DNA of 64,000 nucleotides from Komagataeibacter xylinus. GTDB lineage: Bacteria > Pseudomonadota > Alphaproteobacteria > Acetobacterales > Acetobacteraceae. The stretch spans positions 62,001 through 126,000 of the forward strand of contig NZ_QQBI01000005.1 of the NCBI RefSeq assembly GCF_004302915.1. The letters run 5' to 3'. This document shows, one piece after another, positions 1 through 9,569 of this stretch; the stretch's first letter is position 1, and each line of letters begins with the position of its first letter. The notes under the pieces are model-generated. The model searched no databases. It was given only the letters and a program-made list of their open reading frames with translations, and had not been told where the DNA came from. Made by a program: the position numbers and the translations under genes.

Positions 1-1227
1 GTGCTCGGCTCGCTGCTCACCGGCTGGCTGTCGGAGCATTATGGCCGGCGCAAATCGGTCATGATCGTCACGGCGGTGTTCGTGCTTGGCGCGCTGGCCT
101 GCGCGTTTTCACCCGATGTCTATACGCTCATCGCGGCGCGCGTGTTCCTCGGGCTTGCAGTCGGCGGCTCCACGCAGGTGGTGCCGATGTACATCTCGGA
201 ACTCGCCCCCGCGCACAAGCGCGGCCACATGGTCACGATGTTCAACATCGCCATCGGCATCGGCATCTTTGCCGCCAACATCATAGGCTTTGCCGCGCGT
301 GATGCGTGGGGCTGGCGGCCGATGGTGGCCATTGCGGCCATTCCGGCGGCGGGCGTGTTCATCTCCATGTTCTTCCTGCCCAAGAGCCCGCGCTGGGCGG
401 CGGAGCATGAAAGCCTGGATTCCGCCCTTGAGCAGCTCCAGCGCATCCGCACCTCCGAGCGCGAGATCCGCCGCGAGATGCGCCGCATCCACGCCAACGC
501 CAATGAAGAGACCGACCCGCGCGACATCGGCTGGCGCGGCATCCGCCAGCCCTGGGTGCGCCCCGCACTCGTGGCCGCCCTTGGCGTCGCGTTCTTCACG
601 CAGGCAGGCGGGCTGGAGATGATGATCTACTACGCGCCGACCTTCCTGTCGGATGCGGGGTTTGGCAGCTCATCGGCGCTGATGGCCAGCATCGGCATTT
701 CCATCATCTACCTGGTCATGACCGTGCTGGGCTCGAACATTGTCGACCGCATCGGCCGCCGCCGCCTTGTGCTGGTCATGGGGCCGGGCAGCGTGCTGAG
801 CCTGATCGGGCTGGGCATCATGTTCCTCGCCCACCCGCAGCCGGGCAGCATGGGCAGCTGGCTGATCATTGTGTTCATGCTGCTGTTCATGGTGTTCAAC
901 GCCGGTGGCATTCAGGTGGTGGGCTGGCTGCTCGGTGCCGAGATGTTCCCGCTCTCCATGCGCGGCAACGCCACCAGCCTGCATTCGGCCATGCTGTGGG
1001 GCAGTGACCTGCTGGTCACCAGCACGGCACTCACGCTGGTCACCAAGATCACGCTGGGGGGCACCATGTGGTTCTATGCCGGGGTGAACCTGCTTTCGGT
1101 GCTGTTCGTGTATTTCATGGTGCCTGAAACACGCGGCGCCTCGCTTGAGGATATCGAGGAGGCCCTGCGTGAAGGGCGCTTCCGCCCCACGCGCGGCAAC
1201 ACCGCGATCGTGGAGGAAGAAGAATAA
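1..1227 (+). CDS. sugar-porter family MFS transporter, 5'-truncated by window edge
   Basis: Carboxy-terminal 408 residues of a 12-helix major facilitator; the frame is open to the left edge, so the GTG at base 1 is probably an internal codon and roughly the first helix is missing. Sugar-porter signatures are visible: GRRKS after the first helix seen, RVFLGLAVGG, PMYISELAP, PKSPRW at the start of the central loop, the second-half repeat DRIGRRR near residue 248, and PETRG at the C-terminus. The likely role is proton-coupled sugar or polyol uptake at the inner membrane; the substrate cannot be read. A 3'-UTR repeat starts inside the stop codon, and the gene converges on the S9 peptidase. Confidence 0.85.
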   Translation: MLGSLLTGWLSEHYGRRKSVMIVTAVFVLGALACAFSPDVYTLIAARVFLGLAVGGSTQVVPMYISELAPAHKRGHMVTMFNIAIGIGIFAANIIGFAARDAWGWRPMVAIAAIPAAGVFISMFFLPKSPRWAAEHESLDSALEQLQRIRTSEREIRREMRRIHANANEETDPRDIGWRGIRQPWVRPALVAALGVAFFTQAGGLEMMIYYAPTFLSDAGFGSSSALMASIGISIIYLVMTVLGSNIVDRIGRRRLVLVMGPGSVLSLIGLGIMFLAHPQPGSMGSWLIIVFMLLFMVFNAGGIQVVGWLLGAEMFPLSMRGNATSLHSAMLWGSDLLVTSTALTLVTKITLGGTMWFYAGVNLLSVLFVYFMVPETRGASLEDIEEALREGRFRPTRGNTAIVEEEE

Positions 1228-1270
1228 AAGTTTGTTTCTGGGTGCCGCCTTTTTTCAAAAAGGCGGCATT
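1226..1270 (+). repeat. 3'-UTR hairpin repeat, partial copy (first hairpin only)
   Basis: Begins in the stop codon of the sugar transporter with the lead AAAAGTTTGTTTCTGGGTG, followed by a perfect hairpin with arms GCCGCCTTTTTT and AAAAAGGCGGC. The second hairpin and closing arm of the full element are missing. Confidence 0.8.
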
Positions 1271-1275
1271 CTGCC

Positions 1276-3252
1276 TTACGCCTTCAGTTCAACTGACAGG
1301 GCAGGGGTCACGGGCAGGCGCAGCACCTGCTGGTAGAAGGCCAGTTCCAGCTCCCAGGCCTGCCGTATGGTCGCCTCCTGCCGGAAACCGTGGCCCTCGC
1401 CTGCAAATTCATACAAGGCACACGGCACGCCCTGCCCCCGCAGCGCAGTAACCATGGAGCGCGCCTGCGAGGGCGGCACCACCTTGTCATCCAGCCCCTG
1501 CAAAAACAGCACCGGCGCCTTGATGTGCGCGACCTGCGTAATGGGGGAGCGGGCCAGATAGGTCGCTTCATCGGCAGGGTAGGGGCCAACCAGCGTATCA
1601 AGATAGCGTGACTCGAACTTGTGGGTATCGGTTGCCAGCGCCCGCAGGTCGGTCACGCCATACAGGCTGGTGCCCGCGGCAAACAGGTCGGAGCGCGCCA
1701 GCGCCAGCAGCACCGTCAACCCGCCAGCACTGCTGCCGCGTATGACGATGCGGGTGGGGTCGACCAGCCCCTGCGCCGCCAGATAATGGCAGGCGGCGAT
1801 GCAGTCATCCACATCCACCACGCCCCACTGGCCCTCAAGCCGCTGGCGGTAGGCACGGCCAAAGCCGGTCGAGCCGCCATAATTGACATCAACGACCGCA
1901 AAGCCCCGACTGGTCCACCACTGCACCTTGAACGAGAAGGCGGCACTTGCCCGCCCGGTCGGCCCGCCATGGGCCATGACCACCAGCGGCGGCTTTTCAC
2001 CCGCAGGCCCGCCGCAGCGGCTGCTGGCAGGCGCATAGAAAAAGGCCTGGCCCGTGCCCTCGCCCGCAGGCAGGGGAAAGGTGATGGCGCGCGGCAGGGC
2101 AATATCAGCGGGTGCAAGCGGCAGGTCGGTTGCACGGCGCAGCACATGCGTCTGCCCCGGGCTGCCTGTCACCACCGCCGCCGCGTTGTCAGGCGGCGCG
2201 TCAAGCCACGCGAAGCCGCCGCCTTCCACCGGCACGGGGCAGCCGGCGGGGTGGCCAAGGGCCACGGGTGTCGCCACGCCATCACGCAGGCAGGCCATGT
2301 GGGCTTCACCACCGCTTACGATCATGGCCAAAATCGCGCCATCGGCCAGCAGCGCGTAGCTGCGCAGGCCAAAGATCCAGTGCGGCTGGCCAATTTCGGC
2401 CTGCATGGGGGCCACCGCCACCGGGGCGGAGGATGTGGTGTCGAAACGGTAGAGGTTCCACCACCCGCTGCGGTCCGACAGGGCAAGCAGGCGACCTGCC
2501 GCATCCCAGCTTGGTTCAATGACCGATTCCGCCTGCCCATCCTCGCCCGCCAGCGTCCACGGGGCGGCGAGGCGAGGGGGGTCACAGCCTTCCTGCAGCA
2601 GGGTGGCGACCCGCAGGCGGGTGGCGTCCCACGGCATGGCGGGGTGGTCCCACTCGATCCAGGCCAGGTACCGCCCATCGGGCGAGGGCCGGGGCGAGGA
2701 CAGGAAATCCGGCCCCATCACCAGCGGGGTGCCACCATTGAAGGCAGGGTCTTCCACCACCGCCATGCAGTCGAACACCACGATGGCGGCGGCGGGCTCG
2801 CCCTCTTCCACGCCATGATCCTCACGCACGCAGAACAGGAAGCGGCCATCGGCACTGAAGGTCAGGTCGGCAAAGCGCAGGCCCGCACCTGCGGCAAGGC
2901 AGCGCGACTGCCCGCCTTCCATCAGCCACACGCTGCCATCACGCCGGTTGCTCAGTGCAATCCGGCCCTGGCAGACCGCATATGCCCCGCCGCCATATTC
3001 ATGCACGCGCGTGCCGACATCAAACGGGGCAGGGGTCATGTCCGCCACAACACCCGCGCGGGCACGCACCAGCACCCGGCGGCCGCCTTCGGCCGGGCGG
3101 CCCTCGATCCAGTAGATATCCCGCCCATCGACCCGCACATCAGACAGCGACACCGTCTGCCCCGCCACCAGCGCCGCACTGACGGGTGAGGGCCATGTGC
3201 CGTAAGGTCGTATGGCGATGTCCGCCTTGCTGCTGGTGCCGGACTGGGTCAT
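1276..3252 (-). CDS. S9 family peptidase (prolyl oligopeptidase / acylaminoacyl-peptidase type)
   Basis: 658 residues: an N-terminal beta-propeller-like half (to about 390) and a C-terminal alpha/beta hydrolase domain. The nucleophile elbow GSSAGG places the catalytic serine near residue 508. The acid lies in LQGLDDKVVPP and the histidine in GEGHGF, giving a complete Ser-Asp-His triad in the usual order. AHGGPTG supplies the oxyanion region. No signal peptide is seen, so it probably acts in the cytoplasm on short or N-blocked peptides. Length and architecture are normal for dipeptidyl/acylaminoacyl peptidases. It is transcribed alone; the ATG at 3252 is the only start that keeps the whole propeller. 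Confidence 0.88.
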   Translation of the reverse strand: MTQSGTSSKADIAIRPYGTWPSPVSAALVAGQTVSLSDVRVDGRDIYWIEGRPAEGGRRVLVRARAGVVADMTPAPFDVGTRVHEYGGGAYAVCQGRIALSNRRDGSVWLMEGGQSRCLAAGAGLRFADLTFSADGRFLFCVREDHGVEEGEPAAAIVVFDCMAVVEDPAFNGGTPLVMGPDFLSSPRPSPDGRYLAWIEWDHPAMPWDATRLRVATLLQEGCDPPRLAAPWTLAGEDGQAESVIEPSWDAAGRLLALSDRSGWWNLYRFDTTSSAPVAVAPMQAEIGQPHWIFGLRSYALLADGAILAMIVSGGEAHMACLRDGVATPVALGHPAGCPVPVEGGGFAWLDAPPDNAAAVVTGSPGQTHVLRRATDLPLAPADIALPRAITFPLPAGEGTGQAFFYAPASSRCGGPAGEKPPLVVMAHGGPTGRASAAFSFKVQWWTSRGFAVVDVNYGGSTGFGRAYRQRLEGQWGVVDVDDCIAACHYLAAQGLVDPTRIVIRGSSAGGLTVLLALARSDLFAAGTSLYGVTDLRALATDTHKFESRYLDTLVGPYPADEATYLARSPITQVAHIKAPVLFLQGLDDKVVPPSQARSMVTALRGQGVPCALYEFAGEGHGFRQEATIRQAWELELAFYQQVLRLPVTPALSVELKA

Positions 3253-3318
3253 GCTTTAGCTCCTGCCATTTGTGCGTGACAATGGTATCGGGATTGCCCA
3301 AACCGTGTTTCACGGCCT

Positions 3319-4017
3319 GTGCCCGTACCCTACATAATCTTCTTATCTGTGACAGGTAGTCCGCTGCTTCACCATCTTGAATCCCTTTTCCAGCATTACG
3401 GCTATGGCGTAATCGGCGTCATTGTCATGCTCGAGAGCATGGGCATCCCCCTCCCGGCGGAAACACTGGTCATCTCCGCAGCCCTTTACTGCGCCACCAC
3501 CCACAGACTGGACATAAGATGGGTGGCGACGGCTGCCATCATAGGCGCGATCATGGGCGACAACTGCGGCTACCTGATTGGCAAATGGCTGGGCTACCCG
3601 CTGCTCGAACGCAAGGGCGCGCGGATCGGGCTGACCGCGCGGCGGCTGCAACTGGGGCGCTTCCTGTTCCACCGGCATGGAGGCATCATCGTGTTCGTGG
3701 GGCGCTTTATCGCCATCCTGCGGGTGTTTGTTGCCCTGCTGGCGGGCGCCAACCATATGTCATGGCCCAAATTCCTGCTGTTCAATGCCATGGGGGGCAT
3801 ATTATGGGCGGGGGGCTATGCCTACGCGGCCTATTACCTGGGCAACCGCATCACGCGGCTGTCCGGCCCGGTGGGCATGACGGTCGCCATCTGTGGCGGG
3901 ATCGTGCTGGTGTGTGCCATCATCTTCCTGCGCCGCAACGAAGCACGGCTGACGGCCGAGGCGGAAGCCACTGCCGAGAAAGAAATGAACCAACCCGGAG
4001 AACAGGCTGAACCATGA
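3319..4017 (+). CDS. DedA family (VTT domain) membrane protein
   Basis: 232 residues with several hydrophobic segments and the DedA hallmarks: HYGYGVIGVIVMLESMGIPLPAE near the N-terminus, GDNCGYLIGKWLG, and the FVGRFIAILRVFVALLAGANHM block. DedA proteins are inner-membrane proteins implicated in polyprenyl-phosphate or phospholipid flipping and envelope homeostasis. The frame opens with GTG at 3319; a second GTG at 3349 would still include the first conserved block, so the N-terminus is uncertain. The stop overlaps the next gene by 4 bp (ATGA), indicating translational coupling with the SDR gene. Confidence 0.88.
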   Translation: MPVPYIIFLSVTGSPLLHHLESLFQHYGYGVIGVIVMLESMGIPLPAETLVISAALYCATTHRLDIRWVATAAIIGAIMGDNCGYLIGKWLGYPLLERKGARIGLTARRLQLGRFLFHRHGGIIVFVGRFIAILRVFVALLAGANHMSWPKFLLFNAMGGILWAGGYAYAAYYLGNRITRLSGPVGMTVAICGGIVLVCAIIFLRRNEARLTAEAEATAEKEMNQPGEQAEP

Positions 4018-4955
4018 GCAGACACTGGACCATAAAACAGGCCCCCCGCATGGACGGGCGCCTGGCCCTGGTCACGGGTGCGACCGGTGGCCTGGGCTAC
4101 CAGACCGCCCTTGGCCTGGCACGGCGCGGCGCGCGGGTCATGCTGGCGGGCCGCAACCCCGACAAGGGGCTGGCGGCACTCACGCGCCTGCAACAGGACG
4201 CACCGGGGGCCAGCGCCTCCTTCCGCCTGCTTGATGTCGCCTCGCTTGAATCCATCGCAACCTTTGCCCACGACCTCGCCGCCGAGACCGATACGCTCGA
4301 TGTGCTGGTCAACAATGCGGGCGTGATGGGCACGCCCCACCGGCTGGAAACGCGCGACGGGTTCGAACTGCAGTTCGGCACCAATTTCCTTGGCCCCTTC
4401 GCGCTCACCGCGCGGCTGCGGCCACTGCTGTGCGCGCCCCGCCATGGCGGCCGCGTGGTGACGGTGGCAAGCCTTGCGGCGCTGACCGGCCAGATCGTGT
4501 TTGACGACCTGCAGGGCCGCCGCCGCTACGCGCCGTTCCGTGCCTACCGCCAGAGCAAGCTGGCCGATCTCATTCTGGCGCTGGAGCTTGACCGGCAGGC
4601 CCGCACGCATGGCTGGAACCTGCATTCCATCGCAGCCCATCCCGGCTGGTCCATGACCGATATCGCCACCAGCCGCCTCAATACCGAACAGGGCCTGCAT
4701 GAACGCATGACCCGCTTTGGCGCGGTATGGGCGTTCCGGCTCATGGGGCAGTCCGCTGCCGATGGGGCGCTGCCCATCGAATTCGCCGCCATGGCGCCCG
4801 AGGCGCGTGATGGCGGTTACTACGGCCCCGGTGGCTGGGGCGAGCGCCGGGGGCCAGTGACCGAGGCCTTCGTGCCGCCCGCCGCCCGCGACCTGACCAT
4901 TGCCAGGCGGCTGTGGCAGGCGGCCGAACGGCTGACCGGCACGTCGCTGTCGTGA
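4014..4955 (+). CDS. SDR family NAD(P)-dependent oxidoreductase
   Basis: 313-residue classical short-chain dehydrogenase. The Rossmann glycine motif TGATGGLG sits near residue 22, NNAG near residue 101, the catalytic serine in VASLAAL and the YRQSK tetrad Tyr/Lys near residue 180. It resembles the retinol-dehydrogenase/WW-domain-oxidoreductase-like branch, but the substrate is unknown. It overlaps the DedA gene by 4 bp, so the two probably form a bicistronic unit, which hints at a lipid or isoprenoid substrate (inference only). It converges on trmB with no gap. Confidence 0.85.
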   Translation: MSRHWTIKQAPRMDGRLALVTGATGGLGYQTALGLARRGARVMLAGRNPDKGLAALTRLQQDAPGASASFRLLDVASLESIATFAHDLAAETDTLDVLVNNAGVMGTPHRLETRDGFELQFGTNFLGPFALTARLRPLLCAPRHGGRVVTVASLAALTGQIVFDDLQGRRRYAPFRAYRQSKLADLILALELDRQARTHGWNLHSIAAHPGWSMTDIATSRLNTEQGLHERMTRFGAVWAFRLMGQSAADGALPIEFAAMAPEARDGGYYGPGGWGERRGPVTEAFVPPAARDLTIARRLWQAAERLTGTSLS

Positions 4956-5660
4956 TCAGCGGCGGGTGAAGGTCCAGTACAGCGGCTGGCGACCTGCCCT
5001 GATTGCCTTGGCCTCGTACCGGGTGGGAGCCCAGCCCTCGGGCCGCACGGTGGCGGGAGGTGCGGTATCAAACAGGTCCTGCGCGCCCATCACTTCCTCC
5101 ACCCAGGCCTGATAGGTCGGGTCATCGCTGGCCACGCGCCATAGGGCGCCAGGACGCAGCACGCGGGCGACCAGCTTCACTGTCTCGGGGTGGACAAAGC
5201 GACGCTTGGCATGGCGCGACTTGGGCCACGGATCGGGGAACATGAGGAACATGCGGTCGATCGACTGGTCAGGCAGGCCACGCAGCAGGATGCGCGCATC
5301 CTCATCCCATATCCGCAGCATGTCGGGGACGGGGGCGGTGTCCTCGCCGCCATCGGGCACGACGCGCGAAAGCAGGGAACACAGGCCGTTCTCGAACACC
5401 TCGCAGGCAATATAGCCTATGTCGGGGTGAGCGGCATGCTGGGCCAGCGAATGCTCGCCCCCGCCAAAACCCACCTCAAGCCAGATCTGCGCGGGCTTAT
5501 GGCCAAAGTCCGTGGCCGGATCAGCAATGGCAGCCTCGGGAAAACGCATGCGCGGCAGCGTCTGGTCGAGCAGACGCTGCTGGCGGGGGCGCAGCGTATG
5601 GCCGCGCGGGCGTCCGTACAGTCGGTCTGGCGATGGCTTTACATCCACGGAGGCCGTCAT
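4956..5660 (-). CDS. trmB: tRNA (guanine-N7-)-methyltransferase TrmB
   Basis: 234 residues. It has the SAM-binding motif LEVGFGGGEH and the family signature MFPDPWPKSRHAKRR, followed by the Asp-containing C-terminal SDDPTYQ segment. TrmB forms m7G46 in the variable loop of many tRNAs. The start used is the ATG at 5660. It lies downstream of metK on the same strand, separated by a short hairpin repeat, and is tail-to-tail with the SDR gene. Confidence 0.94.
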   Translation of the reverse strand: MTASVDVKPSPDRLYGRPRGHTLRPRQQRLLDQTLPRMRFPEAAIADPATDFGHKPAQIWLEVGFGGGEHSLAQHAAHPDIGYIACEVFENGLCSLLSRVVPDGGEDTAPVPDMLRIWDEDARILLRGLPDQSIDRMFLMFPDPWPKSRHAKRRFVHPETVKLVARVLRPGALWRVASDDPTYQAWVEEVMGAQDLFDTAPPATVRPEGWAPTRYEAKAIRAGRQPLYWTFTRR

Positions 5661-5770
5661 CTATCCGAAAATCCTGCTCCTGCTGCCGTAATGCACGGCA
5701 TGATTGAAAAACGCATCGGGGGCCGCCACGACCCGCTTTTGCAAGCAGCCATGGCAAGCCCCCTTGATAC

Positions 5771-5822
5771 AGAAGTTTCTGGTGCAGCCTTTTTGAAAAA
5801 AAGCCGCACCCAAAAACTTTTA
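5771..5822 (-). repeat. 3'-UTR hairpin repeat, short single-hairpin form
   Basis: On the minus strand it begins 8 nt after the metK stop with AAAAGTTTTTGGGTG. A single hairpin then forms between TGCGGCTTTTT and AAAAAGGCTGCA, closed by CACCAGAAACTTCT. Its 3' end, GCTGCACCAGAAACTTCT, is identical to that of the short copy at 28173. Confidence 0.8.
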
Positions 5823-5829
5823 TTGTCTT

Positions 5830-7017
5830 TTAGCGGTTGAACGCGCCACGCAGGGCATCGACCAGATCGGTCTGCTCCCAGGTGAAGTCGTCCTTCGCCG
5901 CATCCGGCGTGCGGCCGAAATGGCCGTAGGCGGAGGTCTGGGTGTAGATGGGGCGGTTGAGGCGCAGGTGCTTGCGGATGCCGCGCGGGCTGAGGTCCAT
6001 GACCTCGCGCAGGACGCGGCCCAGCTTTGCCTCATCGATGTCCTTGCCCGTGCCATCAAGGTCCACATAGACCGAAAGCGGGTGCGAGACGCCAATGGCG
6101 TAGGAGATCTGCAGCGTGCAGCGATCGGCAAGGCCTGCGGCCACGACGTTCTTGGCCAGGTAGCGGCAGGCATAGGCTGCCGAACGATCCACCTTCGTGG
6201 GGTCCTTGCCCGAGAACGCGCCGCCGCCATGCGGGGCCGCACCGCCATAGGTGTCGACAATGATCTTGCGCCCGGTCAGGCCGCAATCGCCATCGGGGCC
6301 GCCGATCACGAACACGCCGGTGGGGTTGACGTAGAATTCATCTTCCGGCGGCATCCAGCCCTCGGGCAGCACATCGCGCACGATGCTGCCGAGTTCCTCG
6401 CGGATGGTGGCCTGGCTGGCGCCTTCCACGTGCTGGGTCGAGATCACGACCGAGGTGGCGCCCACGGGCTTGCCATCGACATAGCGCAGCGTGACCTGGC
6501 TCTTGGCATCGGGCTGCAGGGCTGCGGCGCGCGGGTCACCCGCCTTGCGCAGGTCGCGCACGCGGTGGAGGATGTCATGCGCGTAGAACAGCGGCGCGGG
6601 CATGAGGCTTTCGGTCTCGCGCGTGGCGAAGCCGAACATGATGCCCTGGTCGCCTGCGCCTTCGTCCTTCTCGCCCGCGCTGTCAACGCCCACGGCGATA
6701 TCGGCGGACTGGGCATGCAGGTAGTATTCCACCTCGGCATTGCGCCATGAGAAACCGGCCTGGTCGTAGCCGATGTCCTTCACCGCATCGCGCGCGCCCT
6801 GAATCAGCAGGTCAGGGGTTACGGAAGACGGACCACGCACTTCACCGGCAAGGATGATGCGGTTTGTGGTGACCATCGTTTCACACGCAACGCGGGATTC
6901 ACCGTCTGCTGTCAGGAATGCATCGAGAACGGTATCACTGATCCGGTCAGCGACCTTGTCGGGATGCCCTTCGGATACTGATTCCGATGTAAACAGAAAA
7001 TCGCCTTTATTGCGCAT
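5830..7017 (-). CDS. metK: S-adenosylmethionine synthetase
   Basis: 395 residues from the ATG at 7017, which gives the family N-terminus [20 protein letters not shown] with its ATP/methionine-binding His-Pro-Asp. The frame extends 45 codons further upstream, but that segment does not resemble MetK. The signature loops [12 protein letters not shown] and [19 protein letters not shown] are intact. The enzyme makes SAM and tripolyphosphate from ATP and methionine, as a cytoplasmic tetramer. The 159-nt stretch 7018-7176 upstream shows no SAM-riboswitch consensus that I recognise. Confidence 0.97.
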   Translation of the reverse strand: MRNKGDFLFTSESVSEGHPDKVADRISDTVLDAFLTADGESRVACETMVTTNRIILAGEVRGPSSVTPDLLIQGARDAVKDIGYDQAGFSWRNAEVEYYLHAQSADIAVGVDSAGEKDEGAGDQGIMFGFATRETESLMPAPLFYAHDILHRVRDLRKAGDPRAAALQPDAKSQVTLRYVDGKPVGATSVVISTQHVEGASQATIREELGSIVRDVLPEGWMPPEDEFYVNPTGVFVIGGPDGDCGLTGRKIIVDTYGGAAPHGGGAFSGKDPTKVDRSAAYACRYLAKNVVAAGLADRCTLQISYAIGVSHPLSVYVDLDGTGKDIDEAKLGRVLREVMDLSPRGIRKHLRLNRPIYTQTSAYGHFGRTPDAAKDDFTWEQTDLVDALRGAFNR

Positions 7018-7176
7018 GATGGTCCTGTCTGCCTCGTATGGAGTAGAATAACGCCTGCGAAACCGGGCGTACGATCGCATGCGTTTGGCCGAAACCCGCC
7101 CAAGCGTCAAGCCATTTCCCTGAATACCACCCTCCCGGATGGCCTGCGGCACGCGGATGGTCGAAGCACTGTCATG

Positions 7177-7257
7177 AAAAAGTTTTTGGTGAAGCTTTTT
7201 TCAAAAAGCTTCAAAAGACGCCGCCCTTTTGGAAAAAGGCGGCACCCAAAAACTTTT
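7177..7257 (-). repeat. 3'-UTR hairpin repeat, full-length two-hairpin copy
   Basis: Best-preserved copy, in the minus orientation, starting 26 nt after the dapB stop. Outer arms AAAAGTTTTTGGGTG and AAAAACTTTTT flank two inner hairpins, one with GCCGCC/GGCGGC ends (7220-7243) and one with GAAGCT/AGCTTC ends (7191-7212). Predicted fold: a three-way junction closed by the outer arms, ending in a T-run. Confidence 0.88.
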
Positions 7258-7282
7258 ATCTTTTATTATCAATAATCTGACA

Positions 7283-8071
7283 TCAATCGCGCGGCAGGCC
7301 CAGCACATCTTCCATGTCATAAAGCCCCACCTCATGCCCGCGCAGCCAGTGCGCGGCGCGGACCGCGCCCGTGGCATACACCCTGCGGTCAAAGGAACGA
7401 TGGGTCAGGCTGATCTGTTCATGGCTGGAGGTAAAAATGACCGAATGCTCGCCCACGATCTGCCCGCCGCGCAGGGCCGCGAAACCGATCGCGCCATCGG
7501 CACGCGGGCCGGTATGGCCATCGCGCCCGCTTTCAATATGGTCCTCAAGCCTGATTCCCCGCCCCTGCGCCACCGCGCGGCCCATGGCCAACGCAGTGCC
7601 CGAGGGGGCATCCACTTTCTGCCGATGATGCATTTCAAGGATTTCGGCATCATACTCGCTGCCGGGCAGGACGGCACCCATCTGGCGGGCAAGGCGGGTG
7701 ACCAGCGTCACCCCGGGCGAGAAATTGGCCGCCTGCACCACGGCAATGCGGGTCGCGGCCTGATCGACCGCCTGCTGGTCGGCCACTGACAGGCCGGTCG
7801 TGCCCAGCACCCAGGCCGTGCCTGCCGTTGCCAGGGCCTGGGCATGGCCCACCACCGTGCTGGCATGGGTGAAGTCGATCACCACATCACATTCCCGCGC
7901 CAGATCAGCAATATTGGCATGCACGGGGCAGTCGATCCCCTCGACAGGGCAGCCATCGCGCGTCGTGCCACCAGCCAGCACGGCCCCCGCCGCTGGCACT
8001 TCCTGCGCCAGAAGGCGACCGACACGGCCATTAAGGCCCGTAATCCCGATCCGCAGGGGCTGCGCGTTCAT
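7283..8071 (-). CDS. dapB: 4-hydroxy-tetrahydrodipicolinate reductase
   Basis: 262 residues from the ATG at 8071 (MNAQPLRIGITGLNGRVGRL). The frame extends 34 codons upstream, but those residues lie before the nucleotide-binding strand and are not family-like. The dinucleotide motif GLNGRVGR is followed by VIDFTHAST, the GTTG loop, NFSPGV, and the substrate-binding EMHHRQKVDAPSGTAL with catalytic His-His and Lys. DapB reduces the DapA product in the diaminopimelate/lysine pathway. It follows dnaJ on the same strand across 184 bp containing a GC-rich hairpin. Confidence 0.96.
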   Translation of the reverse strand: MNAQPLRIGITGLNGRVGRLLAQEVPAAGAVLAGGTTRDGCPVEGIDCPVHANIADLARECDVVIDFTHASTVVGHAQALATAGTAWVLGTTGLSVADQQAVDQAATRIAVVQAANFSPGVTLVTRLARQMGAVLPGSEYDAEILEMHHRQKVDAPSGTALAMGRAVAQGRGIRLEDHIESGRDGHTGPRADGAIGFAALRGGQIVGEHSVIFTSSHEQISLTHRSFDRRVYATGAVRAAHWLRGHEVGLYDMEDVLGLPRD

Positions 8072-8105
8072 GCTGTCTTCTCCACCAGTACCCAGATATG
8101 CAAAT

Positions 8106-8133
8106 GGCGGCGCGACCGGGGGATCGCGCCGCC
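8106..8133 (-). terminator. GC-rich hairpin between dnaJ and dapB
   Basis: A 10-bp perfect stem (GGCGGCGCGA / TCGCGCCGCC) with an 8-nt loop. On the minus strand it is followed by ATTTGC, a weak T-tract, so termination may be partial or the hairpin may serve as an RNA-stability boundary. Confidence 0.5.
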
Positions 8134-8255
8134 TGAACTCTATCCATGGTGCAGGTTGGGGGGGATTCACCATGAATAGTGGATCGACCCTACACCTGAC
8201 CCATAAGCAATTTCAACCACCTGCAGGCCATGGTCGCCATGGCGTGAGGACAGGC

Positions 8256-9380
8256 TTATGGCTTGCCTTCAAAAAAGTCCTTCACCTTGCTGAAGAAGCC
8301 GGTGCTTTCGGGGCTGCCCTTGGCGTGGCCTACGGCATCGGCCTCGAATTCCTCCAGCAGTTCACGCTGGCGCTTGCTCAGGTGGCGCGGGGTCTCGACC
8401 ACGACCTGGATATACATGTCGCCCCTTGCGGAAGACCGCAGCACCGAGAAGCCCTTGCCACGCAGGCGGAAGTGCTCGCCCGTCTGGGTGCCTGCCGGGA
8501 TCTTGACCTTGGCGCGCGAGCCATCAACCACCGGCACCTCGATCTCGGTGCCAAGGGCGGCCTGCCCCATACGCACCGGCACGCGGCAATAGATATTGGC
8601 GCCATCACGCTGGAAAATGCCGTGCGCCTCCACCGACACATTCACATACAGGTCGCCTGCAGGCACGCCCTTGCCGCCGGCCTCGCCCTCACCACTGACA
8701 CGGATGCGCATGCCATCTTCGACGCCTGCGGGGATCGCCACCTCAATGGTGCGGTTCTTTTCCACCGTACCCGCGCCATGGCATTTCTTGCACGGGTTGC
8801 GGATCAGGCGACCGGTGCCGTGGCAGGTCGGGCAGGGAACCAGCATGGAGAAAAAGCCCTGCTGCGCACGCACCTTGCCCGCGCCGTGGCACGAGGGGCA
8901 TATTTCGGGCGCCTGGTCCTTGTCGGCGGAGCCGGAGCCATCACAGCTTTTGCAGATGACGCGGGTGGGAATGGTGATTTCCTTTTTCACCCCCACAAAG
9001 GCCTCGGTAAAGGTGATGCTGACCTGCACCTGGATATCGGCACCCGAGCGGCGGCCACCACGCCTGCCGCCCATTGCGTTGAACATTTGCTCGAAGATGT
9101 CGCCAAACCCGTCGCCACCGAAATCGAAGCCACCTGCTCCCGCGCCACCGCCCTCGAACGCGGCATGGCCAAAGCGGTCATAGGCGGCGCGCTTCTGGTC
9201 ATCCTTCAGCACGTTGTAGGCTTCATTGATTTTCTTGAAGGTGTCTTCCGCTTCCGCATCGCCCGGATTGCGGTCGGGATGGTATTTCATGGCCAGCTTG
9301 CGATATGCCCGCTTGATCTCGTCGCCGTTGGCATCGCGCGCAACCTCAAGGGTTGCGTAATAATCTATATTGGTGGCCAT
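8256..9380 (-). CDS. dnaJ: molecular chaperone DnaJ (Hsp40)
   Basis: 374 residues, a type I J-protein. It has an N-terminal J domain with YHPDRNPGD (HPD motif), a Gly/Phe-rich linker (about 75-115), and four zinc-binding CxxCxGxG repeats (CKSCDGSG, CPSCHGAG, CPTCHGTG, CKKCHGAG). C-terminal substrate-binding domains follow. It stimulates DnaK ATPase and delivers clients. It lies 189 bp downstream of dnaK, with a hairpin terminator between them that probably reduces dnaJ readthrough. Confidence 0.97.
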   Translation of the reverse strand: MATNIDYYATLEVARDANGDEIKRAYRKLAMKYHPDRNPGDAEAEDTFKKINEAYNVLKDDQKRAAYDRFGHAAFEGGGAGAGGFDFGGDGFGDIFEQMFNAMGGRRGGRRSGADIQVQVSITFTEAFVGVKKEITIPTRVICKSCDGSGSADKDQAPEICPSCHGAGKVRAQQGFFSMLVPCPTCHGTGRLIRNPCKKCHGAGTVEKNRTIEVAIPAGVEDGMRIRVSGEGEAGGKGVPAGDLYVNVSVEAHGIFQRDGANIYCRVPVRMGQAALGTEIEVPVVDGSRAKVKIPAGTQTGEHFRLRGKGFSVLRSSARGDMYIQVVVETPRHLSKRQRELLEEFEADAVGHAKGSPESTGFFSKVKDFFEGKP

Positions 9381-9462
9381 GTCGGTCCTCTAGCAAACGC
9401 GGCCGCCCGGCTTGTCGCGGCACGATCCTCGCGTTCCATCTGTCGTTGTTGGGCAGCATATG

Positions 9463-9494
9463 AAAAGCGCCCGTCTTCAAAGAAGCACGGGCGC
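9463..9494 (-). terminator. hairpin terminator after dnaK
   Basis: On the minus strand, stem GCGCCCGT / ACGGGCGC (12-nt loop) is followed directly by TTTTC. Its position between dnaK and dnaJ suggests attenuation that keeps DnaK in excess over DnaJ. Confidence 0.7.
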
Positions 9495-9569
9495 CACCTT
9501 GGTGGAAGGGGGCGCGGACCCTCAGGCCCGCGCCCCGCTTTCCGGAGCCTGTATGACGCCTTGCGGCAA

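Noticed and set aside
1621-3189. 522-codon plus-strand open frame opposite the S9 peptidase
   Set aside because: Composition is antisense-like (Gly/His/Arg/Gln rich) and the minus-strand peptidase has a full catalytic triad.
7018-7176. Possible SAM riboswitch in the metK leader
   Set aside because: The 159-nt leader has GC-rich segments and a GCATGCGATCGTACG near-palindrome, but no match to SAM-I, SAM-II or SAM/SAH consensus blocks that I know.
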